From Capitulum mitella (taxonomy: Eukaryota > Arthropoda > Thecostraca > Pollicipedomorpha > Pollicipedidae), in contig CP099839.1 in the NCBI GenBank assembly GCA_030062745.1, forward strand, positions 2,919,001 to 2,983,000: a stretch of 64,000 nt of DNA, given 5' to 3'. Position numbers and translations under genes: made by a program. Position 1 is the stretch's first letter. Each line of letters opens with the position of its first letter. Of the stretch, positions 25,201 through 36,275 are shown piece after piece. The notes below the pieces were generated by a model. That model was given only the letters and a program-made list of their open reading frames with translations, was not told where the DNA came from and made no database searches.

Positions 25201-27208
25201 TCGAGAACTGCCCGTCTGTGGCGGTCTGAGGTTGGGAGTTACGGTTCTGGTGTGCTGCACGCTGTTCCAGCTTTGAGACGTTCTGTTTTAAAGATGTTGG
25301 CAGTTTTTTTTGGCAGTGAAGCCATTTTCTTCGAGTTTTGTATGACAGTGCTGGTAACAGGCAGTTTTTTGCTCTTGTTTTTGTTTCCACGATCAGATTC
25401 TGCCTTTTGAGAAGCTTGGAGTTTCGTACCTGCTTCCCGGCAGTAACACGGCCTTAGGTTTTACAGGCACTCTGTCGTTGACAAAGGAAAGCATCTTTGA
25501 TATAGTGCTCTTTAAACTTTTCCTGGTTCGATAACCTTGGGGCGTTGTTCTGCCATGACATCACCACGTTGCGGCGGGCTCGTCTGTTTCCGTTGTTTAT
25601 GTGCACTTGACTGAAAGCACTCCATCGATCGCCACGGTGTGTCTGTTGGCGGCTGGACTGCTCAAACCGTCCCAATGTGGGCTAGTCGCAGACGTCGGGT
25701 GTCTGACCCTGCAGGGGGAAGGGCAGGGGGCGCGCGCAGCGGCGCCGACCAGCGACCGTAAAGTGCGGCAGCCGGCGTTGTCGGCTTCGTTCATCCCGGA
25801 CGGGTAGTGACTCACCCCGAGACGAACCTCCCCTGACCGCCCCGCCCGGCCGCAGGCTGGCCGCCATCTACGGCGGCACGTACATGCTGGACAAGCCGGT
25901 GGACGAGATCGTGGTGGAGGAGGGCCGCGCCGTCGGCGTCCGCTCCGGCTCGGAGGTGGCCCGCTGCAAGCAGGTGTACTGCGACCCGACCTACATGCCC
26001 GACAGGGTCACCAAGGTCGGTGGCGGCGGCCGGCGCGCCGCGCCGCGCTGCTGTGTTGCGTCAGGCGCTTACGTGCACATGGTGGGGTCAGATTCGGTTG
26101 CCTGGCTGTGTGCCTGTTGCTCGTGTCTGTCATTGATTTTGGTTCGACTGTGCAGTAGTCCGAATCGATGGGCTGTCGTAACGGGGTATGATATTGGTCA
26201 TTACGCTAGGCTCATTGGAGGTATTCCGCGAATACCGTGGATGTTTAGTTTGCTATGACCAAGGTTGGTCGCCTTGCCATTTTTGCTCGGCTCTTGTGCA
26301 TTTATAAGGTTTCATCCGACCCACCCGCTGTTTTGGTAGATGCGACACAATTTGTTAAACCTTTTGGGTGGCTTACTGCTTTTCTATACGGATATCATAA
26401 CTTAATGAAATCGCACCTGGGTGGTGAGGTGCCAGTAACAGGGGAACGTTAAATCCCTAATCGGACTCAAAAGTGACACAATACTCCCAGGTAACCCTGC
26501 CCTTAAGCAGATAATTCCATTTTTACATGGGTCCAGCTGGGGAAAAGCAAGAGAACCTGACGCAGTTCTTTCTTTCCAGTTTTCGTAAATCTTGCGAGCA
26601 CTTTTAGTTCGCGACCGATTATCGCTTCGTCAGCTAAAAGTACGAGTGTTTTTACCTGCATTTGCGTGAGTCTTCGGAAGACGCAGTAGGCTGCGGTATG
26701 CCGTTGCAGTTGTCTTCTCATAGATCGTTGATTGGCTTCATGTTTTTACGTTGTGTTTAACCTGATGTCGCCTAATGTGCCGGATTCGCCGGGCTGTCGT
26801 CTCTGCGCCTGCTGCGTATTTGGTGCCGGCCCCCGGCCGGCGCGCCGGTGCGTGTTTGACGGATCGCTCCGTGCCGCCCGGCAGACGGGCAAGGTGGTGC
26901 GCTGCATCTGCCTGATGGACCACCCGATCCCCAACACCAAGGACGCGCTCTCCACCCAGATCATCATACCGCAGAAGCAGGTCAACAGGAACTCGGGTAA
27001 GGCGCCGCCGCCGTCCGCGATTGGTACCTGATGTCTGTGCGATTGCATTGATGCTCTGTGTAGATGGAGATGAAACGGAAGACTGGACTAAAAGAAACGG
27101 GACTAGGGTTTTCGAGTGTTTCGTGGGTTTCGTGCCTGGATTCCTTCGATTGGTTTGTCATACTTTTTACGTGCGTAGTGTCTATTACGTATTAGTATTT
27201 ATCTTACG

Positions 27209-27273
<65 letters not shown>

Positions 27274-28919
27274 TATATGTATATTATATATATGTTACGT
27301 ATTATTGCTGTATTACGTATGGTTAACGGCATTAATTTCCGTGTTTTAGTGTCGTGACACTGAAGGGGGCTTATCCTGCCTTAGCTACTGGTTTTATCAC
27401 TCGTGGATCGCAGTGGTGGACAGTTATCGTTCCCCACGCGACCCCGTCGTCCGTGCCGACTGCCCGGCCGCCACTGACCTGCGGCGCGGCGGTCGGCGCC
27501 GCTGACGAACCGGCCCCCCGTTCCAGACATCTACATCTCGCTGGTGTCCTACACGCACCAGGTGGCCGCCAAGGGCTGGTTCATAGCCATGGTGTCCACC
27601 ACCGTCGAGACGGACAACCCGGAGGCGGAGATTCGGCCCGGGCTGGACCTGCTCGGACCCATCAAGCAGAAGTAGGTGGCTCGGGCGGCGGCTGGCGGTC
27701 TGCCGCGGGGAGCGGCGACCTCGGCCGGCCGCCGATAGCCGCGTTTACATTGCGGAGGAATGTTGACAGGCATGCTTCGTATGGGAGTTCAATCTGGTGG
27801 TGGTCTGGCTGGGTGGCTCATGTGATGAAATTTCTTCGTGCTTTAGAAGGATTGAGGACATCCTCTCATCTAAACCCGCGAGAAATTCAGAGTACTTCGT
27901 AGAATGTTAAATGATTGCTGTATTCCATAGAATCCTAAACAAGGGAGCAGGGGAGCAGTATTCATTACAATGAAGATGGCAGCAGATGTTCGGTATTGCC
28001 TGCCCAGTTTCGTGACCGTGATATGGCAGCGTGGGCAGACTAGACGAGCTTGGCCGAAGTTTTTCGAGACCAGATGCTGACCTAAACAAGAGGACAAGAC
28101 CTTGAATGGTTTGGGTTAGAGCGCAGAGCCACTTGGGCCATAGGCGCTGGCTGTTTGGTGGACATGTGTGATTGCTATGTAAACGCGACTGATGAATCAG
28201 AGAACTCGCTCGCTTGGCGCGCTGGTGAGTCGGCAGAGGAGGGGAGCTTTTCGAGCTGCGGTGACTCGAAATGTTAAGGGTCAGCTTCCTTGTCGCCAAC
28301 GGGGCTGATAGCAAACCTGACTATGATTCATTCACACACCATTGAAGTGTAGAGGCAGACATCGGAGTTGAATTTGGAGGTAAATTGATTGTGTCCGGCT
28401 TAAAGGCTCGAGCTTAAAGGCTGATCATGTGTTTTCCTCTTAGGCTGATAACCGAAGTACGTTGTTGCTTAACCTTATTTGGAAAACGTTTTTTTTATTA
28501 GACTCCGTACGATAAGGTGTCATGGTTATAAGGTTAAACGACGCATCGTTTTCAGTAAACGTTGGAAAACGTTGGCTGAAAGATGTGAGGTTTATGGCTA
28601 CAAACATCGCTGAAACGTGGGAGGCAGCTGCAGTGGTGAGAGGGATCCGACCACGCCGAACTCTGCCAGTCTCCCATCCCCCGGCTCTCGTCTCCGTAAT
28701 TCACAAAACGTCCCTGCCTTGGCCAGGTTTTTGACGGTGTCTGACCACTTCGAGCCGAAGGACGACGGCACCAGCTCCCAGATCTTCATCTCCAGCTCCT
28801 ACGACGCCACTAGCCACTTCGAGACCACCTGCCTGGACGTGCTGGACATCTTCCGGCGCGGCTTCGGCTGCGACTTCGACTTCTCCAAGGTGACGCACAC
28901 CCTGGAGGACGACCAGTAG
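20699..28919 (+). CDS. Gdi: Rab GDP dissociation inhibitor (RabGDI), complete gene, 9 coding exons
   Basis: RabGDI extracts prenylated GDP-bound Rab GTPases from membranes and carries them through the cytosol for reuse in vesicle traffic. Joining 20699-20743, 22570-22730, 23782-23926, 24376-24599, 25001-25141, 25856-26015, 26885-26996, 27527-27671 and 28727-28919 gives 1326 nt: 441 residues plus TAG, close to the usual 443-447. All introns are GT-AG and the phases agree. Seen: the N-terminal nucleotide-fold signature LGTG (10-13), the Rab-binding YYGGES stretch with Tyr39, and GELPQGFAR. Glu232, Arg239 and Met249 align with known Rab-platform residues Glu233, Arg240 and Met250 of mammalian GDI, shifted by one because of a one-residue deletion near residue 60. 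HFETTC lies near the C-terminus. The start has A at -3 and G at +4. Introns run from about 0.4 to 1.8 kb. The GDI family also includes Rab escort protein, but the length and lack of a large insertion favour GDI. Confidence 0.97.
22191..22264. repeat. TA microsatellite in RabGDI intron 1
   Basis: TA run with TG interruptions ending in TTTA repeats. Confidence 0.95.
22570..22730 (+). CDS. Gdi: RabGDI coding exon 2 (residues 16-69)
   Basis: Begins GAGTGCATC after CTCTGGCAG and reads [16 protein letters not shown], then the Rab-binding loop YYGGES (Tyr38-Tyr39). It ends inside an Arg codon before GTAAGG (phase 2). The region after ITPLEE is one residue shorter than in vertebrate GDIs. Confidence 0.96.
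22735..23275. other. GC-rich island in RabGDI intron 2
   Basis: Very CpG-rich, giving long antisense open frames (up to 267 codons) that are compositional. Shows that GC islands in this genome need not mark promoters. Confidence 0.5.
23782..23926 (+). CDS. Gdi: RabGDI coding exon 3 (residues 69-117)
   Basis: Completes Arg69 and reads [19 protein letters not shown], a highly conserved GDI/REP stretch, through KGGKISK. The acceptor is CCACAG and the donor AAG|GTACGC. Phase 0 exit. Confidence 0.96.
24376..24599 (+). CDS. Gdi: RabGDI coding exon 4 (residues 118-192)
   Basis: Encodes the helical domain II region with [10 protein letters not shown] and the conserved [11 protein letters not shown], the part of GDI that forms the pocket for the Rab geranylgeranyl tail. 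It ends inside the Arg192 codon before GTGGGC. Confidence 0.95.
25001..25141 (+). CDS. Gdi: RabGDI coding exon 5 (residues 192-239)
   Basis: Reads [19 protein letters not shown], then YGKSPYLYP and GELPQGFA, the most conserved block of the family. It contains Glu232 and most of the Arg239 codon, both at the Rab-contact surface. Acceptor TTACAG, donor CAG|GTGAGG. Confidence 0.97.
25856..26015 (+). CDS. Gdi: RabGDI coding exon 6 (residues 239-292)
   Basis: Continues with IYGGTYML (Met249 aligns with Met250 of bovine GDI), then KPVDEIV, and ends PDRVTK. The donor AAG|GTCGGT is weaker than the others, but the frame and the family alignment require this junction. Phase 0 exit. Confidence 0.94.
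26885..26996 (+). CDS. Gdi: RabGDI coding exon 7 (residues 293-330)
   Basis: Reads [20 protein letters not shown] and then the conserved [11 protein letters not shown]. It ends one base into the Asp330 codon, before GTAAGG. Confidence 0.95.
27211..27296. repeat. TA microsatellite in RabGDI intron 7
   Basis: About 80 bases of near-pure TA flanked by ATTACGTATT blocks on both sides. Confidence 0.95.
27527..27671 (+). CDS. Gdi: RabGDI coding exon 8 (residues 330-378)
   Basis: Reads [18 protein letters not shown] and then [10 protein letters not shown]. The donor is AA|GTAGGT inside the Lys378 codon. Reading on without splicing would meet an in-frame TAG at 27673-27675, so this splice is needed for a full-length product. 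Confidence 0.95.
28727..28919 (+). CDS. Gdi: RabGDI coding exon 9 and stop (residues 378-441)
   Basis: Completes Lys378, then reads [20 protein letters not shown], the conserved [14 protein letters not shown] and the acidic tail LEDDQ before TAG at 28917-28919. The C-terminal tail is shorter than in vertebrate GDIs. Confidence 0.96.
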
Positions 28920-29400
28920 CGCCGGCCGCGAGCGCGCCATTCCAGTGCCGGTGGCGCCGCCTGCCGGCCGCGGCTGGCGACGGCCAGCGCTTGTCACCGC
29001 CACCCAGCTTCTGTGACCCCCCTCGGCGGCGCGGCCGCAGCCGCGTGAGCGCGGGCGCCGCCGCCGCGCGGCCCGGCCGGCCTGCAGCAGTCTCGCGCCC
29101 GCCGGGGCGCCCCAGTCGGTGGTGCCGACACCGTCTCTGTCCGCTTCGTTCGCGCACTGCAGTCAGCTAAGACCAATGAGTAATTTCTGTCGTTTGAACC
29201 GTCGATGGACGCTTGTGATTTTTTTTTTGTAAGTCTGGCGCGCGCGTCACGCTGTGTACCGATATTACTCGTGCATAGGTTACTGTCTGGGTGTTTGGGG
29301 TGCAACATATCGTACCGTTCAGGCTCTAAAGTCACGTTGCTTCCCTTACGATATAAGGGCTCTTATATTGGCATTCCAATAAAAGGAGACGGTACGTGTG
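28920..29400 (+). other. Gdi: RabGDI 3' UTR
   Basis: The first about 240 bases are GC-rich and the remainder is AT-richer, ending shortly after the AATAAA signal at 29378. The extent is inferred from that signal alone. Confidence 0.6.
29378..29383 (+). promoter_or_regulatory. Gdi: Polyadenylation signal AATAAA for RabGDI
   Basis: A canonical AATAAA lies 459 bases after the RabGDI stop codon, followed by a GT-rich stretch (ACGTGTGATC) suited to the downstream element. No earlier AATAAA is seen in the 3' UTR. Confidence 0.7.
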
Positions 29401-30353
29401 ATCTTTGATGCGTCGTGACGGGGTTCCTGTCGTCGGGAGACGGCGCTTCGGTGCCGGCTGCAGGCAGCCCGATGTAGCGTTGTCAGTTGCCGTTGCCTCA
29501 GAGTACCGTCGCATCCACCATGACGGAGGGGACCATAGCTGAGGATGTGATGAAAGCCAAAAGGATAGCTGGTATCCGCAGGACGTTCCACCGTCGATAG
29601 GGGCCTCTGCCAGCGATGACGGATTCAGTGAGGTCATAAATAGATGACGACACGCGGCGCCAGGTCTCGGGCGCAGGCAACTATTTCTCTCCATTGTAGA
29701 GATCGCCGCTTATCCTGTTCCAACCAAAGCAGATCCCAGCGTCTGGGGATGTCTCACAGCCTGGCTGCTAACCGAGCCGCCATTTGGGTAACGTGAGGCC
29801 GGCCATTGCCGTCACTGACCCCGCAACGGCAGCTTCCTGGACCCGGACTGCGTTCTAGGATATCAACGACGCCCTTCGGTACTGGCGTGTTCTTCACCGC
29901 CATCTAGAGCGTTACTGATCGAAGCCATACGCGCTATCAACAAGTCATACGATTCTGGGCAACCGTGGCAGCCTCTGCAATCCGGGACGATATCAGGAGA
30001 GACGTGGCAGGAGATCGAACTATGTCAAATGAGTAGGAGTACATCGTTCCTTTGCGCTTCCCCACGGAGCATGGCCCATGCCTAGCCCTCCCGTTACTAT
30101 CTTTGCTAACTAAATAATGTGTCGCGAGGTTTTGAACATGATCTCTATGGTGGGGATGAGAGGACGTTGTGGCTCAGACGGAGCTTAAAATGTGCTGATG
30201 GATCACGTTTGGTGCTGACACGATCTACTGTCACCAATCGACGGTATCTTCGTTTAACATACCGTACCACCCATTGTTTCTCGTCAAACGTAGCTCCTGT
30301 CAGGTTCCCGTACAGAATTTCACGGCGAAGCGTTATTCGTTGAGTTTCGAGTC

Positions 30354-30397
30354 GCGTAAAGAATCGTCACGGCCTGTGCCGTGACGTTTCTTTACGC
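30354..30397. repeat. Near-perfect 20-bp stem-loop
   Basis: Arms GCGTAAAGAATCGTCACGGC and its reverse complement with one mismatch, separated by a 4-base CTGT loop. Confidence 0.9.
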
Positions 30398-32197
30398 TGC
30401 TACCCGCTAACGCCTCGTGGTGAGCGGTGAAGTCAATTTCCTGCCCTCAAGAATAACTCAAGAAACGGGAAAGGTTCATCGTATAAAAAAATTTTTCGGT
30501 TATCGATTCCGACTGGGTTTGTCAGATCCATGTATCGAACTGGTTCCAAACTAATTGTATCGTGGCCAGAAGCGAACGTGCAATCAGGTGGCATCCAGCC
30601 GTGCCACGGCGCGCATGCCTCGAAGCAAATGCTAGCGATACAGGAATCGAAGCGACTTCAAACAAATTTCGTCGTGTTGCTCATTGTACATGACTACCTC
30701 ACTTGGATAATTATTCACTGGCGCACACGGTTACCCGTCATTCCTCTAGAGAGGTCGGACTGTCCTACCCTCAGCAGGGCGCCATGTGCCCTGGAACCGC
30801 CATGTGTCCGAGTTATTTGGAAACCTGTAACGACTAGAGCACGATTTAGACGTGACAAAGTGCCGGAACGGCGCCATATTGCGAGGCGCTGACTGGAGTC
30901 GCCGTGTTTTCGGCGATTACGCGCGGGCTGCACGACGTACCAGCGTGGATCAGCCTGCTTTCGCGTACTCAGCGAGAACGCCAGTGGCGGGCCTGAGTCA
31001 GAGGCATGCTGCCTCTGAACCCCAGGCGAAACGTGCGTCAACCTCGTCTTGTGTCCCAGTCCGAGTCCGAGTCCGAGTTGGCCAGGGTAAGTGCTGCATC
31101 AACTGAGCATACTGCTTTGCTCCCTCAGGACACGACGCACCGACATGACACAATGGCGCCCAGGCCAGCCACAGGGGTCAGTAATTAGGCACGGGGATAA
31201 CCCGCATTCCAAAGGGGTCCTGTGGTACTTCTACTCCCGAGCGGAGCATGGGGCGTAATATGAACAGCGAACCGAACGATACGTTCTTGGCTTCTGCCAT
31301 TTGAAGAACGCGCGTGTGTTTGTCTTTTGTCAAAACCAAGCTTCCCTGCACCGACCGAAAAGAGAGCCCTTGTGAGAAATTGAACGTTTCTCGCTCTGGT
31401 CGGCTGTCTCTGGCGACCGTCGTGGAGGAAAGACAGAAGCCCTCTCAGACGTCCGGACCGGGTGAGAATGGGTGCAAGGAAATTCCTACCGTATGGATCG
31501 TCAAAGTAAGCATCAACACTTACCCACGTGCCGTGACGAAAATCGTGACGAGAGATGGTGCAGGACTTTCGGACACTGGCGCCAGTCGGTGACGGACCAA
31601 CGCTGCCTCGAAGAATGACGTCTGAAGTGCGTGTCGGCAATTTATTTCGCAGGCATATTGAAATCAGTCATTCGTCACGCGTGTCAAGTGACATCAACAT
31701 CGTCATTCTTGTCGTCAGAAGCAAGAGAAAACCAGCACATCACCCATCTAACCAGCGAAAACCGATAAGACAACGCTGGGAACAAGGTGGCCGATTCAGC
31801 CGATTCATACGGTAGTTGGCTGCCCTTGGTGGTACGACCCTGGCATGCTGCTTTAAAAATCAGTTGTTTTTCAGCTCACAGGTCACGTTAAAATCCCCGT
31901 GGCTTTGTGGTACCACGCTCGGCTCATACCCGGTGTGTTACAGACACCGAGAGTTCGATATTCACAATCAGCCAGTGCTGTTTGACACTAACAGAAAGCG
32001 TCACCCATACTACAAGGCAGCCGTGTCGTGGCTTTGACGTCTCGTAGAATATTCATCATCATCTGGCCCGGTACCCGGGTTAAAATATATCTGGATACAT
32101 GTGGGCGGCGGGTCGGGATCTGTGAACTCTGCCGGTTGCGCATTCTGATTTTAATGCTTTCCAGCTTCAAAACGTCGGGGTCGAATAAAAAAACCAA

Positions 32198-32235
32198 AGA
32201 TACATGTTTACAAGATACATGTTTACAAGATACAT
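32198..32235. repeat. 15-bp tandem repeat, 2.6 copies
   Basis: Unit AAGATACATGTTTAC, exact in the two full copies. Confidence 0.9.
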
Positions 32236-32443
32236 GATCTGGGAATGCCGTTTTTGTCTACAAATCGGAGATTACAGATATCATAAAGTTAAAATACCCA
32301 TAAATGTATTCAGAAAAATACAAGTACACGTGTATAAAATGGTGACAACACCAAGCTATATCTCATACGATGGTATAAAAGGCCAGTTATTTACATATAT
32401 TGGGGGAGGGGTTTAAACCGCTTCGGCTACTGCGGCCATTTTA

Positions 32444-32446
<3 letters not shown>

Positions 32447-32487
<41 letters not shown>
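32447..32487. repeat. TA microsatellite
   Basis: About 40 bases of TA. Confidence 0.95.
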
Positions 32488-32489
<2 letters not shown>

Positions 32490-33929
32490 TTGTAAGCATC
32501 CCCGTGTAGCAAATACAACTCCATGAACACTATACAACTCCAAAGAATGCCCCTAAACACTCGTGCTTGCACCACAAAATATTAAAATGGCTTTTGCAAC
32601 CGGTTTTGTGACGCTCATCGACACGATATTAATAAATCTTTTTTATACAAATTTGACCGAAGTCCCAAGATGACCTTGTTTGAAGTCATGGGTTGTCTGC
32701 AATTAGAGCGCTTCACGGAATGGATAAATCCGTGGATTGCAGACTGATCCGCTGGCGGATTGGACCGAACCAGAAAATTACAGCAGGACGTGGGTAAGGA
32801 CCGGACGGGATGTTACAGCCTGCCAAAGTACACTGATGGGACAGATTAAAATTCACTAAAATTTCCAAAACGCTAACTCGACGCGATTTTTGCAGCCAGT
32901 CAGAACGCAATGAATTTTTTGACGAGGGGAAATGAGACATGTTTAAGATATGCCTAGTGGTGGGCACAGCTAATCGAAAAGTTAGTTTCGATAACCGCTA
33001 ACCTGAGAACTCAAAAATTCGACAGCACCTAACCATTAAACCGTTAAAAATTTAGCGGAAGCTAACGATAACCGCTAACCGCTACCTTGTATTATATGAA
33101 TTTAACTTCGGTTTGGTTCTGTCGGCGCGCCACCTAACGCTGTCGGACGCAAGGCCTTGTAAAACGTTCTTTTGTTCAAAAACCAGATCTTTTTCTGGGA
33201 CCCAGAGGTGCCATATTTGGGAAGTGCTTGAAATGGGTTTTCCATTGATGGAAGTTTCTTCTCGTGTACCTGAATATGGCGGTAATGAGCAATGAATACG
33301 ACCGATTTGAACGCACTTGCCCATTGGCTCGGGGATTGGTGGTCGAGCGACGTCGTGGATTACAAGGTCGTTCGAAGTGTCTGTACCTGTACCTGTAGAC
33401 TCTATGGCCTTGAACTGAACTGCAGAATTACACAGTTCAGCTCAGTAGCTGCTGCGTCAACCAATCACGTCTTGTGTTTACACGTAGTCAGCCAACGGCG
33501 TGTTCGACTGGCTGTTGCAGACACACAACCGACAGGAACAAACATGCGTGATTTTAGGGCTTGCGAACGTTTTTGACCGTTTAACACGCGAACTGGAAGG
33601 AAGGGGGGGGGGCACTTTTGTGCCTCCTACCTGTTTTTCTTGAAAATCTCGAGAACAAATTGGGGGATGGTCACGGCTACTTTGTGACATTTATGACAGT
33701 TGGAATAATTCGTCGATTGACGCAAAAAAAACGAAAATCGGTTGGAAATTTTTGGAGCTTGAAACATTTGAAGTAACGTAACATAACTTCAACCGAACGA
33801 CAAACGTAACGAAAATAATGCTTGTCGATGTCAAATGGGAGCATTGCGAAATGACTAGCGTTCTACCATTTGAACATAACCAGCCGACATCATTCGGGCA
33901 GAAGTAATGGATGTACCAAGATCAGAGCC

Positions 33930-34206
33930 AAAGTCAGTAAGGGCCAAGGTCATCAAAGGTCAAGATCAACTAGCTTGTGGCCTGACCCAGCTTTGCTTTA
34001 CAACATGTCGCTTTTGTATGAAAAGTGCATTCAAGAACCCTGGTAAAACCAGATGTACGCAAATTGATATACGGTCAATGAAGGTCAAGGTCATCAAAGA
34101 TCAAGGCCAACTATCTTGTGACCTGGTCCAGATTTACTTTGGAACATGTCGATTTGTATGGAATATCCATTCAAATACCCTAATAAAAACACGTTTGGCA
34201 CATTGA
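33930..34206. repeat. Tandem duplication, about 137 bp, rich in AGGTCA
   Basis: Two diverged copies, each starting with AAGGTCATCAAAGGTCAAGA or AAGGTCATCAAAGATCAAGG and including ACATGTCG(C/A)TTTTGTATG. Each copy holds TCAAGGTCA-like half-sites. Confidence 0.75.
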
Positions 34207-34207
34207 T

Positions 34208-34295
34208 ACGCATATATATATATATCATATATATCATATATATCATATATATTTATATGAATATATATATATATCAATATATATATACATACATA
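34208..34295. repeat. TA-rich microsatellite
   Basis: TATATCATATATATC-type repeats inside family E. Confidence 0.9.
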
Positions 34296-34335
34296 CAATT
34301 TTGCGCTTTATAGCAATCAAATCATGTAATTGTAT

Positions 34336-34405
34336 ATAATATACATAATATATATAATTATGTTATATATACAATATATGTTATATGATATATATATAAT
34401 ATATG

Positions 34406-34443
<38 letters not shown>
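34336..34443. repeat. TA-rich microsatellite
   Basis: Second TA tract. It lies between two near-identical copies of a block starting ACAATTTTGCGCTTTATAGC (34297 and 34446), which suggests one duplicated unit. Confidence 0.9.
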
Positions 34444-34446
<3 letters not shown>

Positions 34447-35296
34447 ACAATTTTGCGCTTTATAGCAATCAAATCATGTCATTGGATTCATTATAACGAC
34501 TTCAGCGCAAAAAGCTGACGTAAAACTTATTTTGGGTCAGAAACTCCATCCAAGTTCAAGGGCATCGTTTCACTTCGTTTGGCCTTGCGGAGGTTAATAA
34601 ACGCTAAAAATGATCAAATGTACCGATTTTGGCTATCGTCATCTGTGAAAATACGCCAAAAAATGGGTTTAGCGCCCTTCCTACCCTCAAGCTACACCAG
34701 TATCCCGTGTTGCTCGAAAACCAATCTGCAAAAAATGAAAAAAGTACGCCATAAGTCAAAGACCTGACATGACCTCGACTCCGAAATCCTCAGTTAAGAT
34801 GTCAGATGAATGGAAGTCGTCGTACTCCACGTTTTAACACTAAGACACGCACTCTTTTCTCGTTTCGTTTGAAAAGCTGTACGGAATGACCTGTACGGAC
34901 CGAAAAAGAGTCCAAAGTTGACCTTTCGACCCCATTTGACCACGCAGATATTGACCTAGCGTCATGAAAACTGCACACTTAGTAAATATTTATGACCCTA
35001 CCTTACCTATAAAACTTCATGTCTCTACCTCTTTCCGTTTCCGAGATCGGAGGGGAGGATCACTTTTGTGTCCCCCTTCCAGTGCGCGTTAGCATGAAAC
35101 CTCCTTCCGCTGCGCGTATTAAACTTCATTTCCTTTACCGGCGAAAAGATGTTAGCGGAACTAAATTTAGCGGAAGCTAATTGGTCCACTGACAGTGTTC
35201 AAATTAAGCGAAAACGCTGATGCGCTAACGAAAAGGTTGGTTTCGCTGGTAAACGGTTCGCGGATTAGCGAAACCGTGCCAACCACTGGATATGCC

Positions 35297-36275
35297 ACAT
35301 TTGTCTATTTATGACAACAGGAGCAAAGGTTTGAACATAGACTGGTGAGGATTTTTATAAGCACATTTTTAACATTACAGGCTGAACCGGACCGAATCAA
35401 GAATTTCGGATAAGACGGGTTGTGGATGGATTGGATCCTAAAGTTCACGGACCGAACTGGATCGGATCCTGAAGATCCAATCCGTTAAGTGCCCTATCTG
35501 CAATGACTGTACATTACAATACAGTCAGTGGCGTAGCCAGGATTCGGTCCACGGAAGGACGAACTCAGATTTAGAACTTTAATTTAATTCCTAATTGGAA
35601 AAAACTTTGCAGCTTTTGCCCACTTAATCTTTAGGGGTCCCTAAAATAAAAAGGGAACCAGGTCCTTACCTCACCTTTTATAAATTTACAAACAACTTGC
35701 ATATTGTTAGTTTCCCGTTACCGCGGCATGCGCGCGAACAGACAATTGCAGACTGGTAAGATACTTTGCTAGTTCATATGTCTTTTGACTTCCGTCCTGT
35801 TTCCTATCTTCCTTTCTACCGCAGGCTCTTCGTCACGTGACCCTGAACAGACATCCGGATCGGCAAGTGGTGGACGGTCGGCCTCCTAATTTGTTCCAGT
35901 GCACGTCCGTTTATGAGTATTCCTTGGGGCGCACTCTTTTCATTACCCATCGTTCCCGTGCGCGTTCGACCATGGTAACCTTCTGAGGCGCACTCCTTTC
36001 CTTGCCGTCAACCCCGCGCACTGCTCAGGAGGACAAAGGTGCTTAGGCGCACCTTTGTCCCTTCAATGTACTTTTGTACTGCGGCAAAGATGTACAAAAG
36101 AGCTGACGTCATTTACGTGTATGTGGCTGGATTATTAGAACATCGTGTTTTGTCGTTCGCATGTTAGTCACCTTTCTGTGTGCTGTCGGATTAGACGAAA
36201 GATTAGCAAATAAGTTTGGTTTTCGAATCCAGGGGTCATTTCAATCAGATCTAGTTTTAGGCGAGAGGAGGTTTC
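35297..36275. other. Intergenic, no gene seen
   Basis: Contains CAGTGGCGTAGCCAGGATT at 35526, a widespread hAT-type terminal motif without a visible partner. A stem-loop with 12-bp arms (GGACAAAGGTGC, 36031-36042 and 36049-36060) lies among repeated GGCGCAC-CTTT phrases. Confidence 0.45.

Larger units (their letters stand above)
29401..32954. other. Intergenic between RabGDI and the transposon cluster
   Basis: No gene recognised. Holds a hairpin (30354-30397), a 15-bp tandem repeat (AAGATACATGTTTAC, 32198-32235) and a TA microsatellite. Confidence 0.5.
33581..35122. mobile_element. TTAA-flanked piggyBac-like element, family E
   Basis: Left end TTAACACGCGAACTGGAAGG and inverted right end TTAATACGCGCAGCGGAAGG, with an extra inner copy of the right end at about 35070-35096. 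Stem-loops GGCAC-TTTT-GTGCC (33612-33623) and GGATCAC-TTTT-GTGTCC lie just inside. The interior has tandem AGGTCA-rich blocks and two TA microsatellites. It lies inside a hAT element, so it inserted later. Confidence 0.75.
32955..35288. mobile_element. hAT-type element interrupted by family E
   Basis: Ends TAGTGGTGGGCAC and, inverted, CAGTGGTTGGCAC, flanked by an exact 8-bp duplication GATATGCC (32947-32954, 35289-35296). About 0.8 kb is its own sequence, with repeated TTTAGCGGAAGCTAA near both ends; the rest is the TTAA element at 33581-35122. No transposase frame. Confidence 0.88.

Noticed and set aside
27672..27675. Apparent in-frame TAG at the end of RabGDI exon 8
   Set aside because: The stop is removed by the GTAGGT donor that starts one base earlier inside the Lys378 codon; family alignment and phase agree.
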